Below, one piece after another: positions 5,232-5,261 of a stretch of DNA of 5,261 nucleotides; the stretch's first letter is position 1, and the number at the start of each line of letters is the position of its first letter. The position numbers and the translations under genes are program-made. The DNA lies in contig DYKW01000064.1 in assembly GCA_020722405.1 (NCBI GenBank), positions 4,070-9,330 of the forward strand, in the 5' to 3' direction. A model generated the notes under the pieces. That model did no database searches, was not told where the DNA came from, and saw nothing but the letters and a program-made list of their open reading frames with translations. The stretch comes from Anaerolinea thermophila. Its GTDB lineage: Bacteria; Chloroflexota; Anaerolineae; Anaerolineales; DRKV01.

Positions 5232-5261
5232 CACGGATTTCACGGAAAACACGGATTTTAT
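5232..5261 (+). repeat. 9-bp tandem repeat CACGGATTT, cut by the window end
   Basis: Three consecutive 9-bp units, CACGGATTT, CACGGAAAA and CACGGATTT, reach 5258 and then meet the window edge. The array probably continues outside. This CACGGATTT pattern resembles repeats I recall between genes in environmental bacterial genomes; I have not searched for it. Confidence 0.65.

Overview
This window has the look of a bacterial chromosome fragment, most likely an environmental member of Chloroflexota (Anaerolineae-like). That assignment is an inference. It rests on a moderate-to-high GC coding style, a lipoprotein combining DUF348/G5 and TolB-like modules, and gene gaps filled with decayed short-period repeats of a kind I associate with such genomes. 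No marker gene settles the taxonomy.

Layout. Positions 1-172 are non-coding and hold a CGC(A)AAG-type repeat at the left edge and a strong bidirectional terminator (74-105). Three genes then run leftwards, in transcription order: a 534-residue surface lipoprotein (3281-1677), a UDP-glucuronate decarboxylase (1590-631) and a small GtrA-family membrane protein (634-173). The last two overlap by 4 bp and are probably translationally coupled. They suggest making UDP-xylose and moving or using a lipid-linked sugar at the membrane. The lipoprotein may lie in the same transcript, upstream of an 86-bp gap.

A 111-bp divergent gap (3282-3392) separates this block from two rightward genes: scpB (3393-3980), a chromosome-segregation condensin subunit, and rluB (4242-5009), a 23S rRNA pseudouridine synthase. 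The scpB-rluB neighbourhood is a familiar conserved pairing, but scpA is not beside it. The divergent gap has two face-to-face extended -10 promoter candidates, each just inside the opposite gene, and a perfect inverted repeat between them.

The 261-bp scpB-rluB gap is the most unusual stretch. It starts with a perfect Shine-Dalgarno sequence serving only a 9-codon mini-ORF, continues through a decayed CACGAAG-type palindromic repeat, and ends in an octamer array (about 10 good units of CTAMCCRA) that runs into the rluB start codon, leaving rluB with no Shine-Dalgarno. Downstream of rluB lie a perfect 14-bp-arm palindrome, a second copy of the left-edge repeat in opposite orientation (23 of 26 positions identical) and a 9-bp CACGGATTT array running off the right edge. 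I see no phage, plasmid, CRISPR, transposase, tRNA or rRNA. The novelty is in the intergenic repeats and unusual gene starts rather than in a new enzyme system.
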